In this document: in pieces, positions 7,791-15,172 of the stretch
Position numbering within the stretch: the first letter of the stretch is position 1
Layout: each line of letters starts with the position of its first letter
Assembly (NCBI GenBank): GCA_005800465.1
Contig: SYFI01000011.1
Coordinates: 1-33,183, forward strand
From: Actinomycetota bacterium
GTDB lineage: Bacteria > Actinomycetota > Thermoleophilia > Miltoncostaeales > Miltoncostaeaceae
Direction: 5' to 3'
Length of the DNA stretch: 33,183 nt
The notes under the pieces: generated by a model
The model's database searches: none
What the model was told of the DNA's origin: nothing
Seen by the model: only the letters and a program-made list of their open reading frames with translations
Made by a program: the position numbers and the translations under genes

Positions 7791-8803
7791 GAGAACTGCT
7801 CCAGAAAGCGCAGGTCGCCCTCATAGAGCAACCGGATGTCGCTGATCTGATGACGGATCATGGCGATCCGGTCAAGCCCGAACCCGAAGGCGAAGCCGGT
7901 CCAGCGCTCGGGGTCGTAGCCCACGTTGGCGAACACGTTTGGGTCGACCATTCCGGCCCCGGCGACCTCGAGCCAGTCGGTGCGCCCGTGGCGGTCGGTC
8001 CAGGCCACGCTCACGTCAACTGAGGGCTCGGTGAACGGGAAGAAGTGCGGGATCACGCGCACGTCACGGTCGCCCAGGAGCTGCTGCAGGAAGTACGTGA
8101 TGGTGCCCTTGAGGTTCGCGAAGCTGAGCCCCTCGTCAACGGCAAGCCCCTCCACCTGATGGAACATTGGGCTGTGCGTGGCGTCAACATCGTCGCGGCG
8201 GTATACGGTGCCCGGGGCGATGACGTACACCGGTGGTTCGGTGGTCTGCATGGTACGGATCTGCACCGGCGAGGTCTGCGTGCGCAGCAGCACCTCATCG
8301 TGCTCACCGCCCGCGATAAAGAACGTGTCGCTCTCGCTGCGGGCCGGGTGGCCATCGGGCGTGTTGAGCGCAGTGAAGTTGTTGAAGCCGGTTTCGATCT
8401 CGGGGCCATCGGCCACCGAGAAGCCCATCCCGAGAAAAATCTCCTCAACCTCAAGGCGAACCTGAGTGATGGGGTGCAAGGCGCCAAGGGCGAAGTGGTC
8501 GCCCGGCAGGGTCACATCGGCGCGGTCGGCGAGCAGCGCGCTGCCCATCGCCTCGCCTTCAAGCATGGCGTGGCGGGAGTCGAGTGCGGCTTCGATGGCC
8601 TTGCGGGCCGCGTTGCCCTCCTTGCCCACCCGGCCACGGTCCCGAGAGGGCAGCGAGCCGATCGATCCCAGCACCTCGGTGAGGGGAGCCTTACGACCCA
8701 CAAACCGCACGCGGGCCTGCTCAAGGGCATTGAGGTCGTCGGCGGCCGCGATGCTGGCAACCGCCTCGTCGGCGATCGCCTGGAAGTCGGGAATCTCGCT
8801 CAT
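7787..8803 (-). CDS. pheS: Phenylalanine-tRNA ligase alpha subunit
   Basis: A 338-residue class II aminoacyl-tRNA synthetase catalytic subunit, partner of PheT. The N-terminal coiled-coil domain (about 1-90) contacts tRNA. The core has the family motif 2 region (TSPVQIRTMQ, then APGTVYRRDDVDATHSPMFH) and motif 3 (GFAFGFGLDRIAMIRH) near the C terminus. It starts at an ATG overlapping the stop of the rRNA methyltransferase gene by 4 bases, and its own stop overlaps the pheT ATG. All key blocks are intact. Confidence 0.97.
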   Translation of the reverse strand: MSEIPDFQAIADEAVASIAAADDLNALEQARVRFVGRKAPLTEVLGSIGSLPSRDRGRVGKEGNAARKAIEAALDSRHAMLEGEAMGSALLADRADVTLPGDHFALGALHPITQVRLEVEEIFLGMGFSVADGPEIETGFNNFTALNTPDGHPARSESDTFFIAGGEHDEVLLRTQTSPVQIRTMQTTEPPVYVIAPGTVYRRDDVDATHSPMFHQVEGLAVDEGLSFANLKGTITYFLQQLLGDRDVRVIPHFFPFTEPSVDVSVAWTDRHGRTDWLEVAGAGMVDPNVFANVGYDPERWTGFAFGFGLDRIAMIRHQISDIRLLYEGDLRFLEQFS

Positions 8804-9597
8804 GGCCGCGGGATACTAATGCACTGCCGCACACGCTCGGCCATCAATGCCGCACCGGCAGCCGACACGTTGAGCGACTCAGCGCCCTCCCCCTGCGGGA
8901 TGGTCACCTCCACCACTTCAAGCTTCTCGCGCAGCTCATCCATTACCGGGTCGAGACCCGCGCGCTCGGCGCCCAGCGCCAGCACAGTGGGCACCGTTAA
9001 GTCAACGTCCCACGGAGCCGCTCCGCCGTGTGCCACAGCGGCCACCACACGGAACCCCTCGCGGGTTGCCAGATCGGCCGGGGTCACACCCTCAAGCACC
9101 GGCAATGCGAACGTGGCGCCCATGGCTGCACGTACGGCGCGCGGGTGCGCGGCATCGGCCGAGCCGGGGCCAAGTGCCAGCCAGTCGGCACCAAGTGCCG
9201 CAGACGTCCGTACCAGCGTGCCCACGTTGCCGGGATCGGCCACGCCGGCGAGATACACCCCAAGCGCCGGCGGCATCACCACGGTGCGGAAGTGGTGCGG
9301 CCCCGACTGCGGGAAGATGGCGATGATGCGCGGCGGCTGCGCGAGCGTGCTGGCGCCGGCCATCAGCTGAGTGGAAGCGCAGTAGCGCTCGCTGAGGCCG
9401 ACCGTCGCGAGAAGCCGTGGGTCATCGGACCCAACCCGCTCCTCGTCAACCAGCAACATGACCGGCTGAATGCCATGGTCGAGTGCCGACTGCACAAGGT
9501 CCTCGCCCTCGGCCACGAAGAGGCGCTCTTCACGGCGTGTGCGCTTCTGCTGCAGGCGGCGCAGGTGCTGGAGCGCGGGATTGCGCGACGAGGTCAC
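8800..9597 (-). CDS. SpoU/TrmH-family RNA 2'-O-ribose methyltransferase
   Basis: A 265-residue SPOUT methyltransferase using S-adenosylmethionine, probably modifying rRNA. The N-terminal substrate-binding domain (LFVAEGEDLVQSAL) is followed by the knotted SpoU domain with motif 1 (GVADPGNVGTLVRTSAALG), motif 2 (LALGAERAGL) and motif 3 (IPQGEGAESLNVSAAGA). GTG at 9597 is chosen: the longer ORF from 9693 would overlap rplT by 37 bases and add residues not typical of the family. This gene sits between rplT and pheS in many Actinobacteria (tsnR-like). The target nucleotide cannot be read from the sequence. Confidence 0.9.
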   Translation of the reverse strand: MTSSRNPALQHLRRLQQKRTRREERLFVAEGEDLVQSALDHGIQPVMLLVDEERVGSDDPRLLATVGLSERYCASTQLMAGASTLAQPPRIIAIFPQSGPHHFRTVVMPPALGVYLAGVADPGNVGTLVRTSAALGADWLALGPGSADAAHPRAVRAAMGATFALPVLEGVTPADLATREGFRVVAAVAHGGAAPWDVDLTVPTVLALGAERAGLDPVMDELREKLEVVEVTIPQGEGAESLNVSAAGAALMAERVRQCISIPRP

Positions 9598-9600
9598 GCG

Positions 9601-9631
9601 GCGGAGCGACGGATCGCGTCCGCCGCTCCGC
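9601..9631 (-). other. Intercistronic hairpin between rplT and the methyltransferase gene
   Basis: Arms 9601-9608 and 9624-9631 are perfect 8-bp complements. After one mismatch, three more pairs (9610-9612 with 9620-9622) leave a 7-base loop. On the minus-strand mRNA it ends 3 bases before the GTG at 9597. With no T run it is unlikely to be a terminator. It could hinder ribosome access to this GTG, or set an mRNA processing or stability boundary that lowers expression relative to the ribosomal genes. Confidence 0.5.
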
Positions 9632-9656
9632 TCGTGATCAGATTCGGTGCCTGTGG

Positions 9657-10019
9657 TCAGACGGCGGCACGGGCGTCGGCGGCCCGCGCACACAGTGCGG
9701 CGAAGTGCTCGGGCTCGTGGATCGCGAGATCAGCGAGCATCTTGCGGTCGAGCTCCACACCGGCAAGGCCGAGGCCGTGGATGAACTCCCCGTAGGTGAG
9801 TCCGTTCAGGCGAGCGGCTGCGTTGATACGCGCAATCCACAGGCGACGGAAGTCGCGCTTACGAACGCGGCGGTCACGGTATGCGTAGTTACCGGAGCGC
9901 TGAACCTGCTCCTTCGCACGCTTGTACGACTTGTGCTTTGTTCCCCAATAGCCCTTGGCCTGATCGAGAACCTTGCGACGCTTCTTGCGCGCAGAGACGG
10001 AACGCTTGACGCGAGCCAT
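9657..10019 (-). CDS. rplT: 50S ribosomal protein L20
   Basis: A 120-residue L20 binding 23S rRNA and needed early in large-subunit assembly. The start MARVKRSVSARKKRR and the block AKGYWGTKHKSY are diagnostic, as is the C-terminal globular part RLWIARINAAARLNGLTY. L20 is the translational or attenuation repressor of its own operon in several bacteria. It is 3 bases after rpmI, in the conserved infC-rpmI-rplT order. Confidence 0.98.
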   Translation of the reverse strand: MARVKRSVSARKKRRKVLDQAKGYWGTKHKSYKRAKEQVQRSGNYAYRDRRVRKRDFRRLWIARINAAARLNGLTYGEFIHGLGLAGVELDRKMLADLAIHEPEHFAALCARAADARAAV

Positions 10020-10022
10020 GGA

Positions 10023-10220
10023 CTATCTCCTCCCCAGGAGCCGCAGGATTGCCGGACGGTCGACGTCTGCAATTGATGCCGGGCGCTTGATGGCGCGGTG
10101 GCGCTTGCTCGTGACCGTCTCGAGGTTATGCCGGAGCCCCGAGTGCACGTACATGATCTTGCCCTTGGGCGTCACGCGGAAGCGCTTCGAGGCCGACTTA
10201 TGGGTCTTCATCTTTGGCAT
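10023..10220 (-). CDS. rpmI: 50S ribosomal protein L35
   Basis: A 65-residue basic ribosomal protein with the family signature MPKMKTHKSASKRF at the N terminus, followed by VTPKGKI and the HNLETVTSKRHR block. Length is normal. It lies 26 bases after infC and 3 bases before rplT, so all three are made together. Confidence 0.98.
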   Translation of the reverse strand: MPKMKTHKSASKRFRVTPKGKIMYVHSGLRHNLETVTSKRHRAIKRPASIADVDRPAILRLLGRR

Positions 10221-10246
10221 CTGGGGAACTCGTTCTCTCTTCTTGC

Positions 10247-10939
10247 TTAGGCGGAGGCGGCGTTCTCGGAAGTGGACTCTTCGGCAGGCGGTGCAGGTGC
10301 AGGTACGTCGGCGACAGGTACAGGTGCGGACTCTGGTGCATCGGCGACAGGCGCGGCGGTCTCCGTCACAGGAGCGTCAGGCTTGTCGGTCAGTGCCTTG
10401 AGCGGCGCCAGCATCATGATCATGTTGCGTCCATCAAGGTTCGGACGGCTCTCGATGAGTGCCAGATCCTCAACCTCCCCGGCCAACTTGAGGAGGATTG
10501 CCTCGCCACGCTCAGGGTGCATCAACTCGCGCCCCCTGAACATGATCGTCACCTTGACCTTGTCCCGGTTCTTGAGGAAACGCAGGACATGTCCCTTTTT
10601 GGTGGCGTAGTCGTGCGGATCGATCTTTGGCCGGAACTTGATCTCCTTGATAGTGATCGTGCTCTGGTGCTTTCGCGCCTGCTTTGCCTTCTGCTCCTGC
10701 TCGTAGCGCCACTTACCGTAATCCATGATCCGGCATACGGGTGGACGGCCCTCAGGAGCTACCTCGACCAGGTCGAGATTGAGCTCAATGGCGATGTCCA
10801 GCGCGTCCTGCGCGCGCATCTCGCCCCGGTTCTCGCCTTCGTCATCGATGAGCCTGACCAACTCCACGCGAATGGCTTCGTTGATCCGGGTCGAAGGACC
10901 GGCGGGCGGACGAGTATCTGGACCGCGCCTAGGAGGCAC
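10247..10939 (-). CDS. infC: Translation initiation factor IF-3
   Basis: A 230-residue IF-3, which binds the 30S subunit, checks the start codon-initiator tRNA pairing and blocks early subunit joining. The N domain (RINEAIRV...LVEVAPEGRPPVCRIMDYGKW), linker (KQARKH) and C domain (KEIKFRPKIDPHDYATKKGH, then VKVTIMFRGRE) are complete by about residue 180. The remaining ~50 residues are an Ala/Pro/Glu-rich tail, a common actinobacterial extension. The start is GTG, the first start codon after an in-frame TAG. An AGGAGG lies about 26 bases upstream, too far for ordinary use, and is complementary to codons 2-3. Confidence 0.96.
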   Translation of the reverse strand: MPPRRGPDTRPPAGPSTRINEAIRVELVRLIDDEGENRGEMRAQDALDIAIELNLDLVEVAPEGRPPVCRIMDYGKWRYEQEQKAKQARKHQSTITIKEIKFRPKIDPHDYATKKGHVLRFLKNRDKVKVTIMFRGRELMHPERGEAILLKLAGEVEDLALIESRPNLDGRNMIMMLAPLKALTDKPDAPVTETAAPVADAPESAPVPVADVPAPAPPAEESTSENAASA

Positions 10940-11056
10940 GCGCTACGGGCGTCGTCAGGCGAGCCCCTCCTGAAAATCGGGGCGCCGTGCGCCCGGTGAA
11001 TGAACGGTCGCCAGCACGGCGACATGCTCGCATCAATGCGAGCGCGGGCACCATAG
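10940..11056 (-). promoter_or_regulatory. infC operon promoter and leader with hairpins
   Basis: Reading the minus strand: a -10-like TATGGT (11050-11055), a 7-bp hairpin GCTCGCA/TGCGAGC with a 4-base loop (about 11025-11042), then a 6-bp stem GGGCGC/GCGCCC with a 3-base loop (10980-10994) followed by TTTT, resembling a small attenuator. Next comes AGGAGG (10966-10971), which can pair with CCTCCT just after the infC start (10931-10936). L20- or IF3-dependent leader control of this operon is established in other bacteria. Such control here is inference from these stems. Confidence 0.4.
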
Positions 11057-11080
11057 CAGGGAACCCGCCACCATCATCGC

Positions 11081-11803
11081 ATGCACGAAGTGACGATCGC
11101 GGGCCGCACGGTCCCGTACCGGTTGGTGCGCAATGCCCGATCGCGGCACGTGCGCATCACCTTTACCCCCGATGGCCTCAGAGTATCCGCCCCGACGCGC
11201 CTTTCTGATCGAGAGATCCGGCGTGCCGTGCAGTCAAAGGAGCGCTGGCTGCTTCGGCACGAGGCACTGCTGCACCCTCAGGTTCCCGAGCCCCTCATCG
11301 ATGGTCAGATGCTGCCTTTTCTCGATGGAGCCGTGGAACTGGGTATCCGGCACTCAACCCGTGGATCAGTGCGGCTGCGCCCCGACGACGCCCGCATGGC
11401 TGTGGCCGCACCCGATGCCGATGCCGTGCGGCCACTGGTGGAGCGCGGCTATCGAGGCGCCGCCCGGGACTGGTTTGCCCTCATGTGCGATCGCCATGCG
11501 CACCGAATGGGCGTGACCTACGCATCAATCGGCATCCGCGATCCCCGTACCCGGTGGGGATCGTGTTCGGCCCGGGGTGCACTCTCATTCAGCTGGCGGC
11601 TTATGATGGCTCCGGCCAGGGTGGCCGAGTACGTGGTGGTGCACGAGATGGCGCACCTCACCCACCTCGACCACTCCACCGCCTTCTGGGATCTGGTGCA
11701 GCACTTCAGCCCCGACTTCGCACGCGACCGCTTCTGGCTGCGCGATCACGGCGACTGGCTGTCGCGGGCGCCGGGCAATACCCCGCCCCCGCCGCTTGAT
11801 TAG
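11081..11803 (+). CDS. YgjP-like (DUF45) zinc metallopeptidase
   Basis: A 240-residue protein of the YgjP/DUF45 group. The N-terminal half is a beta-rich domain typical of the family (ARSRHVRITF... and LLRHEALL). RTRWGSCS (157-163) and the zinc motif HEMAHLTHLDHS (188-199, with His188, Glu189, His192) are diagnostic. Members are predicted zinc-dependent proteases and their substrates are mostly unknown. It is divergent from infC and converges with the CDF transporter gene, the two stop codons overlapping by 4 bases. No signal peptide is seen, so it is probably cytosolic. Confidence 0.88.
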   Translation: MHEVTIAGRTVPYRLVRNARSRHVRITFTPDGLRVSAPTRLSDREIRRAVQSKERWLLRHEALLHPQVPEPLIDGQMLPFLDGAVELGIRHSTRGSVRLRPDDARMAVAAPDADAVRPLVERGYRGAARDWFALMCDRHAHRMGVTYASIGIRDPRTRWGSCSARGALSFSWRLMMAPARVAEYVVVHEMAHLTHLDHSTAFWDLVQHFSPDFARDRFWLRDHGDWLSRAPGNTPPPPLD

Positions 11804-13188
11804 GGGCGGGTCTCCACAAAGGCATCCACCACACCGGGCACTTCATCACGAATGCGATGGCGTGTGGCACCTCCCAGCCCATGCGCCTCCTCCAGGGTGA
11901 CGGCGTCGCCCAGCGAGAGGGTGACAAAGGCCACCACGCCGTTCGCCGTCTCAACCAGACGCACATCGTGCGGGGGGCGACCGCATGCGTCGGTGGCCAC
12001 GGCCCACACCGCCCCCTCGATCTCAGCGCCGTCATCCACCACATGTCCGGCGCCAGAGGCCTCGAGCGGCTCAACGTGCGTGCGCACCCGCGAGATGCCG
12101 GGCACGTCGCGGGTCACGGCCGCATCCACGGCCGCGGCAACCTCACTGGCCTCACCCAGTTGCGTGCCAGCCGGCAACTTGAGATGCAACGTGGCCTCCA
12201 TCCGGGGTCCCAGGTGCATGATGCGCACATTGTGCACCTCACGCACGTGGGGAACCGCATGGGCAGCGGCGAGGACCCGCTCGGCGATGTCGGTGTCGTC
12301 ATCGTCGCGTGGCTCCACGTGCACCACCACGTCTGCGCCCGGGACGGCACGCTCGATGGCATCCTCCACCGCATCGGCCGCGGCGTGCGCACGACCCACC
12401 GCCTCGCCGGGGGGCACGCCGATGACCACGTCCGCGAACGAGCGACCGGCAGCCGAGCGCATTCGCAGCCGCCGCAGTTCAATTTCCGGGCCCAGCGCCT
12501 CGACCGCCTCGCGCGCAGCCAGTTCGTCGTCATCGGGCACCCGGTCCATAAGCACGCCCACGTTCTCGCGCATCAGGTGGCCGGCCGCGATGAGCACGAG
12601 CACCGACACGAACAGGGCCGCCACAGAGTCGGCGTTTCCCACCCCCGCCCGCACAAGCAGGAGCCCCACGAGCACCGCAGTGGTGCCGGCCAGATCGCTG
12701 GCGAAGTGAATGGCGCTTCCCTTGAGCGCCGCGCTTGAGTGCACCTTTGCCGCGCGGAACAGCGTGAGGGCGCGGACGAAATCGACGGCGATCACCAGCA
12801 CGGCCACGGTGATGATCCACCACGCGGCGTCAACCTCATGCCCGCCCTGAACGATTCGCAAAATGGCTTCAACAGCGATCCAGATGCTCACCGCGACCAG
12901 CACGGCACCTTCGGCCAGCGCAGACAGGTGCTCGGCCTTGCCGTGCCCGTAGGCATGCTCGCGATCAGCGGGGCGGGCTGCCACGCGAAGGGCGACGAAG
13001 GCGAGGACCGCCGCCACCAGGTCGGTGCCCGAATGGATGGCCTCGGAAATGAAGGCGAGGCTGCCCGATGCGAGGCCGGCGGCCAGCTTGACGCCGATAA
13101 GGAATAGAGCTGCACCGATGGACACCATCGCGATGCGTCGCGGTGACGCTGCGCCGTGGTCCCGAGAGTGTTCGTGACTTGAACTCAC
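11800..13188 (-). CDS. Cation diffusion facilitator transporter with extended cytosolic region
   Basis: A 462-residue CDF-family exporter of divalent metal (Zn, Mn, Fe or Co). Six membrane segments occupy about residues 15-200. The metal-site pairs are visible in EAIHSGTDL and SAIHFASDL (HxxxD). After the MDRVPDDD linker the cytosolic part is about 250 residues, enough for three ferredoxin-like ZT-dimer units (around RLRMRSAAGRSFADVVI, then HNVRIMHLGPRMEATLHL, then a third) instead of one. GTG at 13188 is chosen because the 19 residues before it have no transporter character. Metal specificity cannot be read. It is divergent from the mhqO-like gene by 43 bases. Confidence 0.85.
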   Translation of the reverse strand: MSSSHEHSRDHGAASPRRIAMVSIGAALFLIGVKLAAGLASGSLAFISEAIHSGTDLVAAVLAFVALRVAARPADREHAYGHGKAEHLSALAEGAVLVAVSIWIAVEAILRIVQGGHEVDAAWWIITVAVLVIAVDFVRALTLFRAAKVHSSAALKGSAIHFASDLAGTTAVLVGLLLVRAGVGNADSVAALFVSVLVLIAAGHLMRENVGVLMDRVPDDDELAAREAVEALGPEIELRRLRMRSAAGRSFADVVIGVPPGEAVGRAHAAADAVEDAIERAVPGADVVVHVEPRDDDDTDIAERVLAAAHAVPHVREVHNVRIMHLGPRMEATLHLKLPAGTQLGEASEVAAAVDAAVTRDVPGISRVRTHVEPLEASGAGHVVDDGAEIEGAVWAVATDACGRPPHDVRLVETANGVVAFVTLSLGDAVTLEEAHGLGGATRHRIRDEVPGVVDAFVETRP

Positions 13189-13218
13189 ATACTGATGATG
13201 GCATCCGGCGAAACGGCG

Positions 13219-13224
13219 TAGGTT
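13219..13224 (+). promoter_or_regulatory. -10 box for the mhqO-like/mhqD-like operon
   Basis: TAGGTT ends 7 bases before the GTG at 13232, fitting a leaderless transcript. It lies in the 43-base divergent gap with the CDF gene, so an operator in this gap could act on both. Confidence 0.5.
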
Positions 13225-13231
13225 CCCGGTC

Positions 13232-14142
13232 GTGCTGCAGGGCATCCATCACGTCACGGCCATCACCGGCGACGCCGCCGCCAACGTGCGCTTCTACGCG
13301 GGCGTGCTGGGCCTGCGCCTGGTCAAGACCACGGTCAATCACGACGAACCCGGCACGTATCACCTGTATTACGGCGATGAGGGCGGGCGACCACGCACGT
13401 TGATCACGTTCTTTGAAGTGCCGGGGGCTGCACCGGGCCAGCCGGGCGGCGGCATGTTCCACTCGGTGGCCTGGCGCGTGGCCGATCAGCCGGCACTCGA
13501 CTTCTGGGAGCAGCGCCTCGCAGCGCACGACACAGTGGTGGACCGGGGGGATGACCGTCTCGCCTTCGCCGACCCGGAGGGGCTCTCGCATGTACTCATC
13601 GCGCGGGGCACCCGCGATGACGATTCGCCAGCCCAAGGGAATGGCGTGCCACCCGAGCACGCGCTGAGGGAGATCATCGGTGTCGAGGCGATGTCGCTGG
13701 CCCCTGAGCGATCGCGGGCGGCGCTGGTGGGGGCCTTGGAATGGCTGATCTTGGCGAATCGCTCGTGGTGGGATCGGGCGATCATGTGGGGCGCGTGGGG
13801 CTGCACCCAGAGCCGATGTCGCGTGGGGCACAGGGTGCGGGCAACATTCATCACGTCGCCTTCGCGAGCCCAGATGCTGATCACAAGAAGTGGCGCGAAC
13901 GGCTGACCGGTGGCCATCTGGCCCCCACCCAGATGGTTGACCGCATCTACTTCAAGTCGGTGTACGCACGCGAGCCGGGTGGTCTGCTGGTGGAGGTGGC
14001 CACGATTGGCCCCGGGATGGCCGTCGACGAGGATCCCGAAGTAATGGGAATCGCACTGGCGCTGCCACCGTGGCTTGAGCCCCACCGCACCAGCATTGAG
14101 GCGCGCCTCACCCCCATCCACAACCCGAGAACGCACGGATGA
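13232..14142 (+). pseudogene. MhqO-like ring-cleaving dioxygenase (glyoxalase fold), frameshifted
   Basis: Two adjacent frames together encode a complete two-domain vicinal-oxygen-chelate protein of the MhqO type. The N-terminal part (LQGIHHVTAITGDAAANV, then FYAGVLGLRLVKTTVNHD) runs in one frame to about 13730. The second domain (IHHVAFASPDADHKKW... then YFKSVYAREPGGLLVEVAT) continues in another. Adding one base to the G run 13729-13733 restores VGGLGMADLGES and a single ~303-residue ORF. The family opens hydroquinone-type rings using a metal. Metal ligands appear in both halves (HHV, the EPGG region). The lesion is either a real inactivating deletion or a homopolymer assembly error. The last base overlap with the next gene is ATGA. 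Confidence 0.75.
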
Positions 14143-14765
14143 CCGCAGTGGTGCGGCCGCCGGATAACGGGCGGCCCACCCTGCTGCTGTTGCACGGCCG
14201 TGGTGGTGGCGAGCATGACCTGGTGGGCGTGGCCGAGGCCGTAGCGCCCGGCTGGGGAATCATCGCTCCACGGGGTCCTGAGGCGGAAGGGGGAGGCCAT
14301 GCCTGGTTCACCCACTATGCCATCGGCGTGCCGGTGATTGAGAGCCTCGATATGCGCTTGGGCGAAACGGCCGAGGTCGCCGCAGGGCTGGCCGCAGACG
14401 CCGGCGTAACGGGTCCAATGGTGGTGATGGGATTCTCAAATGGCGGCATGATCGCCGGTGCGCTCGCCTGCGCTCGCCCCGATCTGGTGGGCGGCGTCGC
14501 CCTGCTGTGCAGCGCTTATCCGCTGCCCCCACACATCTACGCCATGGGCGGGCTCGCCGGAATGCCCATGGTCGCCCTGTCGGGCGGGGCCGACCCATTT
14601 CATCCACCCGACGTGCATGCGGCGGGCGTGGCGGCATACCGGGCCGCCGGTGCGCACGTAAGTGAAACCATTGATACGGCGGGGACGCACAGTGTTACCC
14701 CAGAACATGTCCGGATTCTTCGAAAGTGGCTTGAGGGCTGGGAAACGGACGTTTTTCGGGGCTGA
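14139..14765 (+). CDS. MhqD-like carboxylesterase (phospholipase/carboxylesterase family)
   Basis: A 208-residue alpha/beta hydrolase. LLLLHGRGGGEHDL forms the oxyanion region, the nucleophile elbow is GFSNGG (Ser100), and Asp152 (GGADPFHP) and His184 (GTHSV) complete the triad. It starts by a 4-base ATGA overlap with the MhqO-like gene. In Bacillus the mhqNOD operon pairs the same dioxygenase and hydrolase types for quinone and hydroquinone detoxification. The coupling here supports the same role by analogy. No signal peptide is present, so it acts in the cytosol. True substrates are unknown. Confidence 0.85.
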   Translation: MTAVVRPPDNGRPTLLLLHGRGGGEHDLVGVAEAVAPGWGIIAPRGPEAEGGGHAWFTHYAIGVPVIESLDMRLGETAEVAAGLAADAGVTGPMVVMGFSNGGMIAGALACARPDLVGGVALLCSAYPLPPHIYAMGGLAGMPMVALSGGADPFHPPDVHAAGVAAYRAAGAHVSETIDTAGTHSVTPEHVRILRKWLEGWETDVFRG

Positions 14766-14784
14766 GCGCATCCGAGCGCGTTCG

Positions 14785-14805
14785 TACACTTACGAACATG
14801 CGTTC
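14785..14805 (+). promoter_or_regulatory. LexA-type (SOS) box over a leaderless promoter
   Basis: TACACT (14785-14790) lies 7 bases before the ATG at 14798. GAACATGCGTTC (14794-14805) is a perfect GAAC-N4-GTTC palindrome covering the start codon, and with its flanks it fits the Gram-positive/actinobacterial LexA consensus (CGAACRNRYGTTYC) at all but the last base. A second arm GTTCGTA (14780-14786) pairs with TACGAAC (14791-14797). A bound repressor here would cover the transcription start. Confidence 0.5.
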
Positions 14806-15109
14806 TCACCACCAAAGCAAGCGGCCCGCTGGTGCCGCACAGCTCAGGCTCATCACCACGCCGGATGACACCCGCGAGGTCATCTCGCCCGTCCACAGGC
14901 CCCGCGCATCACGCGCCGGGCGCAACCTGCGCATGGCGGAGCGCCTTGACCAGATCGCGATCGACGCGCAGCGCGAGGCTGCCGAGGCCGTTATGGCCCA
15001 CGACGACGTGAGCGCTCGTGAGTTACTCGATCGCGCGAGTGCCGCCAGGCGTGCTGCTGCCCTGCTGCGTGCGGGTCCATCGGGCGTTCGCGACCTGCTC
15101 GCCTCGTAG
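14798..15109 (+). CDS. Small charged helical protein, unknown function (possible SOS gene)
   Basis: A 103-residue protein not recognised. The first ~45 residues are Arg/Pro-rich and likely disordered. Residues about 46-92 (NLRMAERLDQIAID... then DRASAARRAAALL) should form one or two long amphipathic helices rich in Ala, Arg and Glu. There is no membrane segment, signal peptide or cysteine motif. The ATG is chosen because a TANNNT box and a LexA-type palindrome are placed exactly at it. The box hints at DNA-damage regulation, but there is no evidence for what it does. Confidence 0.6.
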   Translation: MRSHHQSKRPAGAAQLRLITTPDDTREVISPVHRPRASRAGRNLRMAERLDQIAIDAQREAAEAVMAHDDVSARELLDRASAARRAAALLRAGPSGVRDLLAS

Positions 15110-15172
15110 CCATCGCAGTGCGTCGTGCCCCATGGTGGCCTCGCCGCGTTTTCCTACCTGAGGTTGACAGCC

